Source of the DNA: an uncultured Roseiflexaceae bacterium
GTDB lineage: Bacteria; Chloroflexota; Chloroflexia; Chloroflexales; Roseiflexaceae
Direction: 5' to 3'
Assembly: GCA_903889425.1 (NCBI GenBank)
Contig: CAISXI010000233.1
Location: forward strand, 1-33,754
Length of the DNA stretch: 33,754 bases
Positions within the stretch are counted from its first letter, which is position 1. Each line of letters begins with the position of its first letter. Below, one piece after another: positions 25,460-33,754 of this stretch. The position numbers were made by a program, and so were the translations under genes. The notes under the pieces are model-generated. The model made no database searches. It saw only the letters and a list, made by a program, of their open reading frames with translations, and was not told where the DNA came from.

Positions 25460-26860
25460 ATGAGTACACTCCAATTCGACCCCAATCAGCTCGGATACAA
25501 CGCCGATGTCGTTGTCATCGGAGCTGGCATTTCGGGGCTTGTCGCCACATGGCGCTTGCTTCGTGAAGGCGTCGATGCCGTATTACTCGAAGCGCGCGAT
25601 CGTGTGGGCGGCCGTGCCAACAGCGGCACCTTTAATGGCGAATCGTACGATTTAGGGGCGCGTTGGATTAGCCCGCACGCCAAACAGTTTCGCCAGCTTG
25701 CCCACGAATTAGGTATCCAACTTACACCACAATACAGCCAAGGGGAAAGTGCGATTCGGCTCAATGGTCGTAGTGTGCGCTTCCGCAATCGTGCACCGTG
25801 GTTCGCACCCAACGTCCAACTCGACTACCGCAGAATCATTGCCAAACTCAATCACTTGTCACGCCAACTGCAATTACAGACCGTCAAAAGTGCACTCGCC
25901 ATCAAAAACTACGATCAATTTTCATTTGGGGCGTGGTTACAGCAACAGAGTAGTGCCCCTGCCACACAGAGTTTATTCCGGCTGCTCACCCATGTGCATT
26001 TCATGGCAGAGCCCAGCGAAATTTCGTTTGTGTATGTCCTCGATCAAATCCAAGCCTATCAACGCGCTGAAGTCATTTTTTCATTACGCCCAGCCCATGA
26101 GCAAGATCGCATACCAGGTGGCATGCAGCGCATAACCGAGCGCTTGGCCCAACAATTGCGCCCGCAACTCAATGTCGATACACCAGTACTGGCAATGCGC
26201 CAAGACGAAGAAAGTGTCTCGGCATATTCCCGCGGGGCCTCATTCCGGGCTCGCTATGCCATCATCGCCACGCCTCCAGCCGTGGCTGCCCAAATCTACT
26301 ACGAACCGGCACTCCCCAGCAACCGCGATGCCCTCAACCAACGCGTCATCATGGGGCGGGCCATCCAAGCAGTACTCTGCTATGATTATCCCTTTTGGCG
26401 GGAAAACCAAAAATCAGGCTTTTTGATGAGTGACGACGGCCCTGCCAGCATCATCCACGACGTATCACCGACCACCAGTAGCGAAGGCGCCTTGGCCTGC
26501 GTCATCATCGGTGACAATGCCAGCCATTGGAGCGCCCAACCCCGTAGCGAACGCCTGCGCGCATTGGTGACACAACTCACTGGCTGGTTCGGCAACGAAG
26601 CACTCGCCTATCGTGGCATGATTGAACGCGATTGGAACAACGAGCGCTGGAGTCGTGGCACCGTCGGCTATATGCCCCCAGGCAGCGCCGGCTTTGTGCA
26701 TGCCATTGGCACCCCCGTCGGGCGCATCCATTGGGCGAGTAGCGAAACCGCCACCCAATGGTCAGGCAGCATCGAAGGTGCCATCGAAGCCGGTGAACGC
26801 ACCGCCGCCGAAGTCATCGGTCAACTCAGTAGCGCCGGATTACTCCGCCGTGATACCTAA
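25460..26860 (+). CDS. flavin-dependent amine oxidase / FAD-dependent oxidoreductase
   Basis: 'ADVVVIGAGISGLVATWRLLREGVDAVLLEARDRVGGRANSGTFNGESYDLGARWISPHAKQFRQLAHELGI' dinucleotide-binding motif; C-terminal 'GRIHWASSETATQWSGSIEGAIEAGERTAAEVI'. Confidence 0.9.
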   Translation: MSTLQFDPNQLGYNADVVVIGAGISGLVATWRLLREGVDAVLLEARDRVGGRANSGTFNGESYDLGARWISPHAKQFRQLAHELGIQLTPQYSQGESAIRLNGRSVRFRNRAPWFAPNVQLDYRRIIAKLNHLSRQLQLQTVKSALAIKNYDQFSFGAWLQQQSSAPATQSLFRLLTHVHFMAEPSEISFVYVLDQIQAYQRAEVIFSLRPAHEQDRIPGGMQRITERLAQQLRPQLNVDTPVLAMRQDEESVSAYSRGASFRARYAIIATPPAVAAQIYYEPALPSNRDALNQRVIMGRAIQAVLCYDYPFWRENQKSGFLMSDDGPASIIHDVSPTTSSEGALACVIIGDNASHWSAQPRSERLRALVTQLTGWFGNEALAYRGMIERDWNNERWSRGTVGYMPPGSAGFVHAIGTPVGRIHWASSETATQWSGSIEGAIEAGERTAAEVIGQLSSAGLLRRDT

Positions 26861-26944
26861 TCACCACTGTTTTTGTTTTTGATAAAAAACTGCCCTGCGG
26901 GCGCACGTCGTGAATATATCACGTGACAACAGTTCAGGGTGCGC

Positions 26945-26973
26945 TTGCACAAAACGCCAACATAGCGTATAGT
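26945..26973 (+). promoter_or_regulatory. putative SigA-type promoter TTGCAC-N17-TATAGT upstream of ppdK
   Basis: Hexamers at 26945-26950 and 26968-26973 with a 17-nt spacer. Confidence 0.55.
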
Positions 26974-27087
26974 ATGCGCGGTATTTCTGTGCAAAAGCGT
27001 GGAGCTACGCATGCAACGTGGCAAACGATGCTCCGGATAGTGAAACGCACATGGATAAGTGATCTGCACAATTAGAGGAGCATGTAC

Positions 27088-29751
27088 ATGTCTAAGAAGT
27101 GGGTATACCTCTTCACCGAGGGGAATTCCACCATGCGTGATTTGCTGGGTGGTAAAGGCGCAGGGATGGGCGAAATGACGCGCACCGGCGTACCAGTTCC
27201 ACCAGGATTCACCATCACCACCGAAGCCTGTAATGCCTATTATGATGGCGGCAAAAAATTGCCCGAAGGCTTGTGGGAACAAGCCCGTGTCGCAATGCTC
27301 GAAGTCGAAAAAGTCTCGGGCAAGAAATTCGGCGATGCCACCAACCCCTTGCTCGTATCCGTCCGTTCGGGTGCCCGTGAATCAATGCCCGGCATGATGG
27401 ATACCGTCCTCAACCTCGGACTCAACGCCCAGACCCTCGAAGGATTAGCCAAGCAAACCGGCAATCCCCGTTTTGCCGCTGACGCCTATCGTCGCTTTGT
27501 GCAGTTGTTCGGCAAAATCGTTTTGGGTGCCGACGGCGAAAAGCTCGAGCACGTCATGAACGATGCCAAGGGCAAGAACCGCGCCGACACCGATTTGTCG
27601 GCTGCCGAATTGACCGATATTGCCAACAAATTCAAAGTACTCATCAAACAAGATACCGGCCATGACTTCCCCGAAGACCCCAACGTCCAACTTGAAATGG
27701 CCATTATGGCCGTCTTCAATTCGTGGATGGGTCGCCGCGCCATCGATTATCGCCGCATCGAAAAGATCCCCGATAACATTGGTACCGGCGTCAACGTACA
27801 AACCATGGTGTTCGGTAACATGGGCGATGACAGCGCCACCGGCGTGGCCTTTACCCGTAACCCAGCCACCGGCGAAAACGAAATGTTTGGTGAGTATTTG
27901 GTCAATGCCCAAGGTGAAGACGTGGTTGCTGGTATCCGTACCCCCAAACCCATCACCGAAATGGCCAAAGAACTTCCCAAATCATCTGCAGAGTTCTTGC
28001 AAATTGCCCGCAAACTCGAAGCTCACTACAAAGACGTCCAAGACGTTGAGTTCACCATCGAGCGCGGCAAATTGTGGATGCTCCAAACCCGCAATGGCAA
28101 GCGCACCGGCATGGCCGCCGTACGTATCGCCGTTGACTTGGTCGAAGAAGGCGTCATCGACAAGAAGACCGCCCTCAGCCGCGTCAAGCCTGAAATGCTC
28201 AACCAATTCCTGTTCCCGATTGTTGATGCCAAATCAGCCGCCGTTGCCCAAAAGCTCGCCACCGGCTTGGCTGCCGGCCCTGGTGCTGCCAGTGGTAAGG
28301 TCTGCTTTGACCCCGATCGGGCCGCTGAATGGGCCGAAAAAGGCGAAGTGGTGATTTTGGTGCGTACTGAAACCGCCCCCGAAGACTTCCACGGTATGGT
28401 CGCCGCTGCCGCGATTTTGACCGCCCGTGGTGGTTTGACCAGCCATGCCGCCGTGGTTGCCCGCCAAATGGGTAAGTGCTGCGTCTGTGGTTGTGGCGAT
28501 ATCGACGTCGACTATCACAAGGGTGTATTCACCGTTGGTGATGTGACCATCAAAGAAGGTGATTTCATCACCGTCGATGGCCATAGCGGTACCGTCTACA
28601 ACGGCCAAATCAACACCAGCGAATCAGAAGTCATCCAAGTCATCCGTGGCATGATCAAACCTGAGCAATCAGCGTTGTACGGCTACCTCTTCAAGTTCCT
28701 CGGCTGGGCCGACGAAGTGCGCACCATGGGTGTGCGTGCCAACGCCGATACCCCCACCGATGCCCGCGTCGCCCGCATGTTTGGGGCCCAAGGCATCGGA
28801 TTGTGCCGCACCGAGCACATGTTCTTCGAAGGCGACCGCATCGATGCCATCCGGCAGATGATTGTGGCGTCGTCATTGAACGAGCGCAAATCGGCCTTGG
28901 CCAAAGTCGAACCGTTGCAACAAGCCGACTTCGAAGGCTTGTTCACCGAAATGGACGGCTTCCCGGTCACCATCCGGACACTTGACCCACCCTTGCATGA
29001 GTTCTTGCCCCATGGCGATCACGAAATCGAAGCCTTGGCCGCCAAGATGGGTATCAGCGGCGAATTGCTCAAGAACAAGGTCGAAAGCTTGCGCGAATCC
29101 AACCCCATGTTGGGCTTCCGTGGCTGCCGCTTGGGTATTGAGTACCCCGAAATCACCGAAATGCAAGCCCGAGCCATCTTCCGTGCCGTCGTGGCTGTCA
29201 AGAAGCGTGGCATCACGGTATTGCCCGAAGTGATGATTCCGTTGGTCAGTGATGTCAGCGAATTGCGCATCCAAAAGGCCATCGTGGTGCGGGTCGCCCA
29301 AGAAGTCAAAGCCGAGAGCGGTATCGATTTCGAGTACATGGTTGGTACCATGCTCGAATTGCCCCGCGCCTGTGTGACTGCCGACAAAATCGCCCAAGAA
29401 GCCGAATTCTTCTCATTCGGTACCAACGACTTGACCCAGACCACCTTCGGTATGAGCCGCGACGACGCCGGGCGCTTCTTGCCCAAGTATGTCGAACAAA
29501 AGCTCTTGCCTGAAGACCCCTTCCAAGTCCTCGACCAAGAAGGCGTCGGCCAATTGGTCAAGATGGGTGTGGAACGTGGTCGGAGCACTCGCCCCGGCAT
29601 GAAAACCGGTATCTGTGGCGAACACGGTGGCGAAGCAGCCAGCGTCAAGTTCTGTCACAACGCGGGGCTCAACTACGTGTCATGTAGCCCGTACCGCGTC
29701 GTCATTGCCCGTTTGGCAGCCGCCCAAGCCGTGCTTGAAGCCACCAAGTAG
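27088..29751 (+). CDS. ppdK: pyruvate, phosphate dikinase
   Basis: 'KKWVYLFTEGNSTMRDLLGGKGAGMGEMTRTGVPVPPGFTITTEAC', catalytic 'GGLTSHAAVVARQMGKCCVCGC', 'GIGLCRTEHMFF', 'FSFGTNDLTQTTFGMSRDDAGRFL', 'GICGEHGGEAASVKFCH'. GAGGAG ribosome-binding site favours the ATG at 27088 over 27082. Confidence 0.97.
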   Translation: MSKKWVYLFTEGNSTMRDLLGGKGAGMGEMTRTGVPVPPGFTITTEACNAYYDGGKKLPEGLWEQARVAMLEVEKVSGKKFGDATNPLLVSVRSGARESMPGMMDTVLNLGLNAQTLEGLAKQTGNPRFAADAYRRFVQLFGKIVLGADGEKLEHVMNDAKGKNRADTDLSAAELTDIANKFKVLIKQDTGHDFPEDPNVQLEMAIMAVFNSWMGRRAIDYRRIEKIPDNIGTGVNVQTMVFGNMGDDSATGVAFTRNPATGENEMFGEYLVNAQGEDVVAGIRTPKPITEMAKELPKSSAEFLQIARKLEAHYKDVQDVEFTIERGKLWMLQTRNGKRTGMAAVRIAVDLVEEGVIDKKTALSRVKPEMLNQFLFPIVDAKSAAVAQKLATGLAAGPGAASGKVCFDPDRAAEWAEKGEVVILVRTETAPEDFHGMVAAAAILTARGGLTSHAAVVARQMGKCCVCGCGDIDVDYHKGVFTVGDVTIKEGDFITVDGHSGTVYNGQINTSESEVIQVIRGMIKPEQSALYGYLFKFLGWADEVRTMGVRANADTPTDARVARMFGAQGIGLCRTEHMFFEGDRIDAIRQMIVASSLNERKSALAKVEPLQQADFEGLFTEMDGFPVTIRTLDPPLHEFLPHGDHEIEALAAKMGISGELLKNKVESLRESNPMLGFRGCRLGIEYPEITEMQARAIFRAVVAVKKRGITVLPEVMIPLVSDVSELRIQKAIVVRVAQEVKAESGIDFEYMVGTMLELPRACVTADKIAQEAEFFSFGTNDLTQTTFGMSRDDAGRFLPKYVEQKLLPEDPFQVLDQEGVGQLVKMGVERGRSTRPGMKTGICGEHGGEAASVKFCHNAGLNYVSCSPYRVVIARLAAAQAVLEATK

Positions 29752-29766
29752 TCTATAACACCGAGT

Positions 29767-29798
29767 CGCCTTAGTCACGCAGTTGCGTGGCTGAGGCG
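29767..29798. other. 15-bp hairpin downstream of ppdK
   Basis: CGCCTTAGTCACGCA-GT-TGCGTGGCTGAGGCG, two T:G pairs, no T tract directly after. Confidence 0.7.
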
Positions 29799-29808
29799 AT
29801 ACCGCGAA

Positions 29809-29845
29809 GGACAGTCACGCAACATGCGTGACTGTCCTTTTTTTT
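29809..29845 (+). terminator. Rho-independent terminator of ppdK
   Basis: GGACAGTCACGCA-ACA-TGCGTGACTGTCC perfect 13-bp stem followed by T8. Confidence 0.95.
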
Positions 29846-29873
29846 GCAAACTGCGCGATTCCCCCCGCACGAA

Positions 29874-31079
29874 TTACACGGTACCCCAGCTCCCTTTTTG
29901 CCACTCGGCGATAATCCGGCCGTACACCGATGCAGTGGCGGCGGCGATTGTTTCCCAGGCATAAGTGATACGAGCTTCTTCGTAGGCATTCTCGATGCGT
30001 TGTTGGGTCAAATTGGGGTAATCGAGCGTATATTGCAACCCAACCACCAGCGAATCGGCATCGCCTGTGTCTACCAAAATCCCGGTACGATTGGCATTCA
30101 CCACTTCACGTAATCCACCCGTATCACAGACCACGACCGGACAGCGCAACGCCATGGCTTCGAGGGCCACAATCCCAAATGGCTCATACAACGATGGGAA
30201 GACGGCAATATCGGCACTGGCATACAAGCCATCACGTTCATCATCGGTAATGAAGCCGGCAAACGTGACAGCACTATAAACGTCGTGGGCGCGAGCGACA
30301 CGTTCAAGTTCCGCACGAAATCCCCCCACACCCGCCAATACCAAGCGCGCTTCAGGATAGTTGCGGCGTAATTTTGCCAAGGCAGCAATCAGCACATGCC
30401 AGCCTTTTTCGTAGACCAAGCGTCCCACCGCATACAACAACGGGGCAGCGTAGGGTTGATAGCGCTGTCGGAAGGTTTGACGTTGGGTCGCAGTATCAAA
30501 CGGGAGCAGCGGCATGACCACCCCGTTGGGAATCATGTCAATTTTGTCGAGTGGCAAACTAAAATCTTGCATCAGTTGCGTCACCATAAAATGTGAGCAC
30601 ACCACTACCCGCCACGCTTCGTAAGTCAAACGCCATTCAATTGCATCAATCGCCGCTGATTCTGGGGATGAGATATCACCATGGCGCCGGCCACGCTCAC
30701 TGGCATGGATGGTCGCCACCAATGGACGGCGGTAGTGGTGTTTGAGGGCAATCGCCACATCGGCCAGCAACCAATCGTGGACATGAATAATATCAAAGCC
30801 TCCCATTGTCTGCCAGATGTGATGGGCAGCTTGGAGGAATGTGACGGTGGCGTCGCTTACCCGGGTCACGATATCGGCGGCCCGTTCGTTGAGCGGCACC
30901 CGAATAACCTGCAGATTGGGGGCAACCGTGTGTTGTTGTGCGGCCCCCGCAGACCAGAGGGTCAAGATGGTTAATTCGATTCCTTGGGATGCCAGACGTG
31001 GGGCAATGTCAGCTACGTGGCGACCGAGCCCACCCACCATGTGTGGGGGGTATTCCCACGATATCATCAAAATACGCAT
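29874..31079 (-). CDS. GT4-family glycosyltransferase (glycogen-synthase-like N-terminus)
   Basis: Start at M26 of the supplied ORF: 'MRILMISWEYPPHMVGGLGRHVADIAPRLASQGIELTILT'; 'LLYAVGRLVYEKGWHVLIAALAKLRRNYPEARLVLAGVGG'; 'VFPSLYEPFGIVALEAMALRCPVVVCDTGGLREVV'. Confidence 0.93.
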   Translation of the reverse strand: MRILMISWEYPPHMVGGLGRHVADIAPRLASQGIELTILTLWSAGAAQQHTVAPNLQVIRVPLNERAADIVTRVSDATVTFLQAAHHIWQTMGGFDIIHVHDWLLADVAIALKHHYRRPLVATIHASERGRRHGDISSPESAAIDAIEWRLTYEAWRVVVCSHFMVTQLMQDFSLPLDKIDMIPNGVVMPLLPFDTATQRQTFRQRYQPYAAPLLYAVGRLVYEKGWHVLIAALAKLRRNYPEARLVLAGVGGFRAELERVARAHDVYSAVTFAGFITDDERDGLYASADIAVFPSLYEPFGIVALEAMALRCPVVVCDTGGLREVVNANRTGILVDTGDADSLVVGLQYTLDYPNLTQQRIENAYEEARITYAWETIAAATASVYGRIIAEWQKGSWGTV

Positions 31080-31231
31080 ACGGGAATTCCTTTTGTTAGT
31101 GCCTCTTATTATAGCAATCTTCCGCTGTTTTTTCAAAAAATTCACGATAATCATGCATATTTATCACAATATTCACCAAAAACCTCATATCACACTCGTC
31201 AATCACCTGTTTTCACCGCATATGATGACAA

Positions 31232-31260
31232 CTGCCAAGCAGAGCACAAAATGGTACAAT
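31232..31260 (+). promoter_or_regulatory. putative promoter CTGCCA-N17-TACAAT of the EamA-larB-larE operon
   Basis: Hexamers at 31232-31237 and 31255-31260; the -10 ends 7 nt before the ATG at 31268. Confidence 0.5.
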
Positions 31261-31267
31261 AGCAATT

Positions 31268-32185
31268 ATGAATACAACGACGACGTCATCTGCACGAGTT
31301 ACGGCGGCGATTGCCCTCACATTGGGGATTATTGTCATCGCATCGGCTTCAATATTAATTCGTTTCGCTCAAGCTGACAATATCCCTTCATTGGTGATTG
31401 CTGCGGCCCGGCTTGGAATCTCGGCGAGCATCTTGAGCCTGATTGTAGTGTGGCGACGCCAGATTTGGACGGCAACGATTACACCCCGTCATGCGGGATT
31501 AGCAATAATTTCGGGAATTTGTTTGGCGATACACTTTGCCACCTGGATCCAATCACTCGAACACACCACCGTCGCCTCGTCGGCGGCACTGGTCGCCACC
31601 ACACCGCTGTGGGTCGGCTTGGCAGCCCGGTTTTTGCTGAAAGAATCACTCAATCGCTGGCGCATCATTGGCATGGCATTGACCATCGCTGGGTCAGTGC
31701 TCATCGCCGTCAGCGATCACCAACAGACCAGCGCCAGCAACCCGTGGCTCGGCAATGGTTTAGCACTAATCGGCGCCATCAGTGGCTCAGCCTATTTTTT
31801 GGTGGGGCGCAGTTTGCGCAACGATATTCCCTTGCTCCAATACATCTGGATGACCTATGGCAGTGCCGCTGTCGTACTCCTGACTGCCAGCATTGCAGTG
31901 GGCAATCACACCCTCCCAAGCACGCCCACCGCATGGCTCATCCTCGCTGGGCTGGCCATCGGCCCACAACTACTCGGTCATACTTCGATTAATTACGCCA
32001 TGCGCCATCTGTCGGCCTTACTCGTCACCATTGCCTTGCTCGGTGAACCACTCGGGTCTGCGATCTTGGCTTTCTTTTTGTTTCACGAACATATCGCGCC
32101 CTTACAACTTATGGGGCTGATTGGGTTGTTAGTAGGGATTGGTGCCACTGCATTTGGCGAAACACGCGAGGGAGTCACCACATGA
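31268..32185 (+). CDS. EamA/DMT-family transporter
   Basis: 305-aa multi-TM protein with two EamA-like halves: 'SASILIRFAQADNIPSLVIAAARLGISASIL...TTVASSAALVATTPLWVGLAARFLLKESLNRWRIIGMALTIAGSVLI' and 'LLVTIALLGEPLGSAILAFFLFHEHIAPLQLMGLIGLLVGI'. Confidence 0.93.
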   Translation: MNTTTTSSARVTAAIALTLGIIVIASASILIRFAQADNIPSLVIAAARLGISASILSLIVVWRRQIWTATITPRHAGLAIISGICLAIHFATWIQSLEHTTVASSAALVATTPLWVGLAARFLLKESLNRWRIIGMALTIAGSVLIAVSDHQQTSASNPWLGNGLALIGAISGSAYFLVGRSLRNDIPLLQYIWMTYGSAAVVLLTASIAVGNHTLPSTPTAWLILAGLAIGPQLLGHTSINYAMRHLSALLVTIALLGEPLGSAILAFFLFHEHIAPLQLMGLIGLLVGIGATAFGETREGVTT

Positions 32186-32901
32186 GCGACCCGTTATTAC
32201 ATCTCGATAACTTTGCTACCATCGATTTATTACGGCAAGCCCGCACTGGCATGCCCGAAGTCATCTATGCCGCCAGCAAAACACCCGCCCAAACAGTGGC
32301 TATCGCTGACGGTATCCTGGCCCACCACGGCCGCGTCTTGATTAGTCGCCCCGATACCGTCACCGTCGAATTGCTACTAACCCACTTCCACGACGCTATC
32401 ATCATCCGTGGCACCGCCGATCGCATCATCACCATCGCCCGCCACCATAGCCAATTACCTACGCCCGGTGGTGAAGTAGGGATTATTGCCGCTGGCACCA
32501 GCGATTTGCCGGCCGCCGACGAAGCCGCTGCGGTGTGCCGTGAACTGGGCTGCAACATCCACCGCGTCACCGATGTGGGGGTGGCTGGGCTCCATCGCTT
32601 GTTTGAGCCATTACGTCAACTCCTCCTCGTACCCGTCGATGTCATCATCGTCGCCGCCGGCATGGATGGCGCGTTGCCGTCGGTTGTCACCGGGCTCGTC
32701 GATATGCCCGTAATTGGGCTTCCCACAGCCGTGGGCTATGGCTTTGGTGGCGCCGGCCACGCTGCCCTTGGCACCATGCTCCAGAGCTGCGCCCCTGGTA
32801 TTACCGTGGTCAATATCGACAATGGTATCGGTGCTGGTGCTGCCGCCGCCCGGATTGCCCGTAAGTTATTTTTGGCACGTACAAAAGGAACCACATCATG
32901 A
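32182..32901 (+). CDS. larB: nickel pincer cofactor biosynthesis protein LarB
   Basis: 'GMPEVIYAASKTPAQTVAI', 'VGIIAAGTSDLPAADEAAAVCRELG', 'GLPTAVGYGFGGAGHAALGTMLQSCAPGITVVNIDNGIGAGAAAARIAR' are LarB (PurE-like AIR carboxylase fold) signatures. Confidence 0.93.
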   Translation: MSDPLLHLDNFATIDLLRQARTGMPEVIYAASKTPAQTVAIADGILAHHGRVLISRPDTVTVELLLTHFHDAIIIRGTADRIITIARHHSQLPTPGGEVGIIAAGTSDLPAADEAAAVCRELGCNIHRVTDVGVAGLHRLFEPLRQLLLVPVDVIIVAAGMDGALPSVVTGLVDMPVIGLPTAVGYGFGGAGHAALGTMLQSCAPGITVVNIDNGIGAGAAAARIARKLFLARTKGTTS

Positions 32902-33734
32902 CCACACCAACCCTTGCGGACAAATACGCCAATCTGCAACAACTCTTCCGTGATATGGGCAGCGTAATGGTGGCCTTCTCGGGAGGCGTCGATAGCACTC
33001 TGCTCCTCAAAGCCGCCTATGACACCCTCGGCGACAAGTGTGTCGCCGGCACTGCCGACTCCGAGACCTACCCCCGCGAAGAATTAGGCCAAGCCAAAGA
33101 ACTGGCTCAATTCATCGGCGCCCGCCATATCGTCGTCACCACCCGTGAACTCGAACTCGACGGCTATGCCCGCAACGACACCGACCGCTGCTATTTCTGC
33201 AAAAAAACCTTGTTTACCGAGCTCGAACCGGTCGCCAAAGAACTAGGGATTGGCACCATCGTCTATGGCGCCATGGCCGACGACGTCGGTACCCACCGCC
33301 CTGGCCACCAAGCCGCCACCGAATTCAACGTACGGAGCCCGTTGCTGGAAGTAGGGCTTGGCAAAGCCGAAATCCGCGTGCTCGCCAAAAACTTCGGCTT
33401 GTCGAATTGGAACAAACCCTCATACGCCTGTTTGTCGTCACGCATTCAATACGGCGAACGGGTCACCGCCGACAAATTGCGGGTCCTCGACGAAGCCGAG
33501 CGCTTCATGCGCGGCCTCGGATTTTTGCAATTCCGGGTGCGCCATCACGACACCATCGCCCGCATCGAAGTCACCGCCGATCAATTCACATTGGCACTCG
33601 AGCACCGCGACGCCATGACGGCCAAACTCAAAGAACTCGGCTATAAATTTGTGACCCTCGATTTGGCTGGCTACCGCTCGGGCAGCATGAACGACCTCAA
33701 AGCACCCAAGGCCCAAGAGATTTTGTTGATATAG
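32898..33734 (+). CDS. larE: ATP-dependent sacrificial sulfur transferase LarE
   Basis: PP-loop 'VAFSGGVDSTLLLKAAYDTLG', 'ADSETYPREEL', 'NDTDRCYFCKKTLFTEL', 'NKPSYACLSSRIQYGERVT'; overlaps the larB stop (ATGA). Confidence 0.95.
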   Translation: MTTPTLADKYANLQQLFRDMGSVMVAFSGGVDSTLLLKAAYDTLGDKCVAGTADSETYPREELGQAKELAQFIGARHIVVTTRELELDGYARNDTDRCYFCKKTLFTELEPVAKELGIGTIVYGAMADDVGTHRPGHQAATEFNVRSPLLEVGLGKAEIRVLAKNFGLSNWNKPSYACLSSRIQYGERVTADKLRVLDEAERFMRGLGFLQFRVRHHDTIARIEVTADQFTLALEHRDAMTAKLKELGYKFVTLDLAGYRSGSMNDLKAPKAQEILLI

Positions 33735-33754
33735 ACGCACCCATGCCACACAGA

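Noticed and set aside
26878-26915. TTTTTGATAAAAAA and GCCCTGCGGGC as a terminator after the amine oxidase gene
   Set aside because: The GC stem is only about 4 bp and the T tract precedes it on the plus strand; on the minus strand no gene would use it.
27445-29648. Long minus-strand ORFs inside ppdK (e.g. 28873-29397, 29019-29648, 27445-27912)
   Set aside because: Mirror ORFs of a strongly codon-biased gene; no ribosome-binding site and no recognisable domain.

Overview
This 33.8 kb window looks chromosomal and bacterial, probably Chloroflexota-like (inferred from gene content and style, not proven). From left to right it holds: a surface-glycan island (four GT4-type glycosyltransferases, a SAM methyltransferase, a secreted 805-aa protein and a polytopic membrane protein); a tRNA with a CAT anticodon; a compact minus-strand operon (formyltransferase-like, SDR, D-threonine aldolase/D-serine dehydratase-like PLP enzyme, unknown protein); a divergent gene encoding two fused Fe(2+)-trafficking (YggX-like) domains; an exported giant RCC1 protein with 28 hand-counted repeats whose stop codon overlaps the start of an ATP-grasp ligase gene; an Opp/Dpp-type importer without ATPase genes and with a ~500-nt leader; tandem histidine-phosphatase paralogs plus a flavin amine oxidase; pyruvate phosphate dikinase; another GT4 glycosyltransferase; and an overlapping EamA-larB-larE operon. 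The best candidates for undescribed biology are the 28-repeat, 28-cysteine-pair RCC1/ATP-grasp gene pair, the minus-strand PLP/SDR/formyltransferase operon with its unknown protein, and the double-domain YggX protein. No CRISPR array, IS element, rRNA or recognisable defence system was seen. All calls come from reading the sequence and the supplied ORF track; no database search was run.
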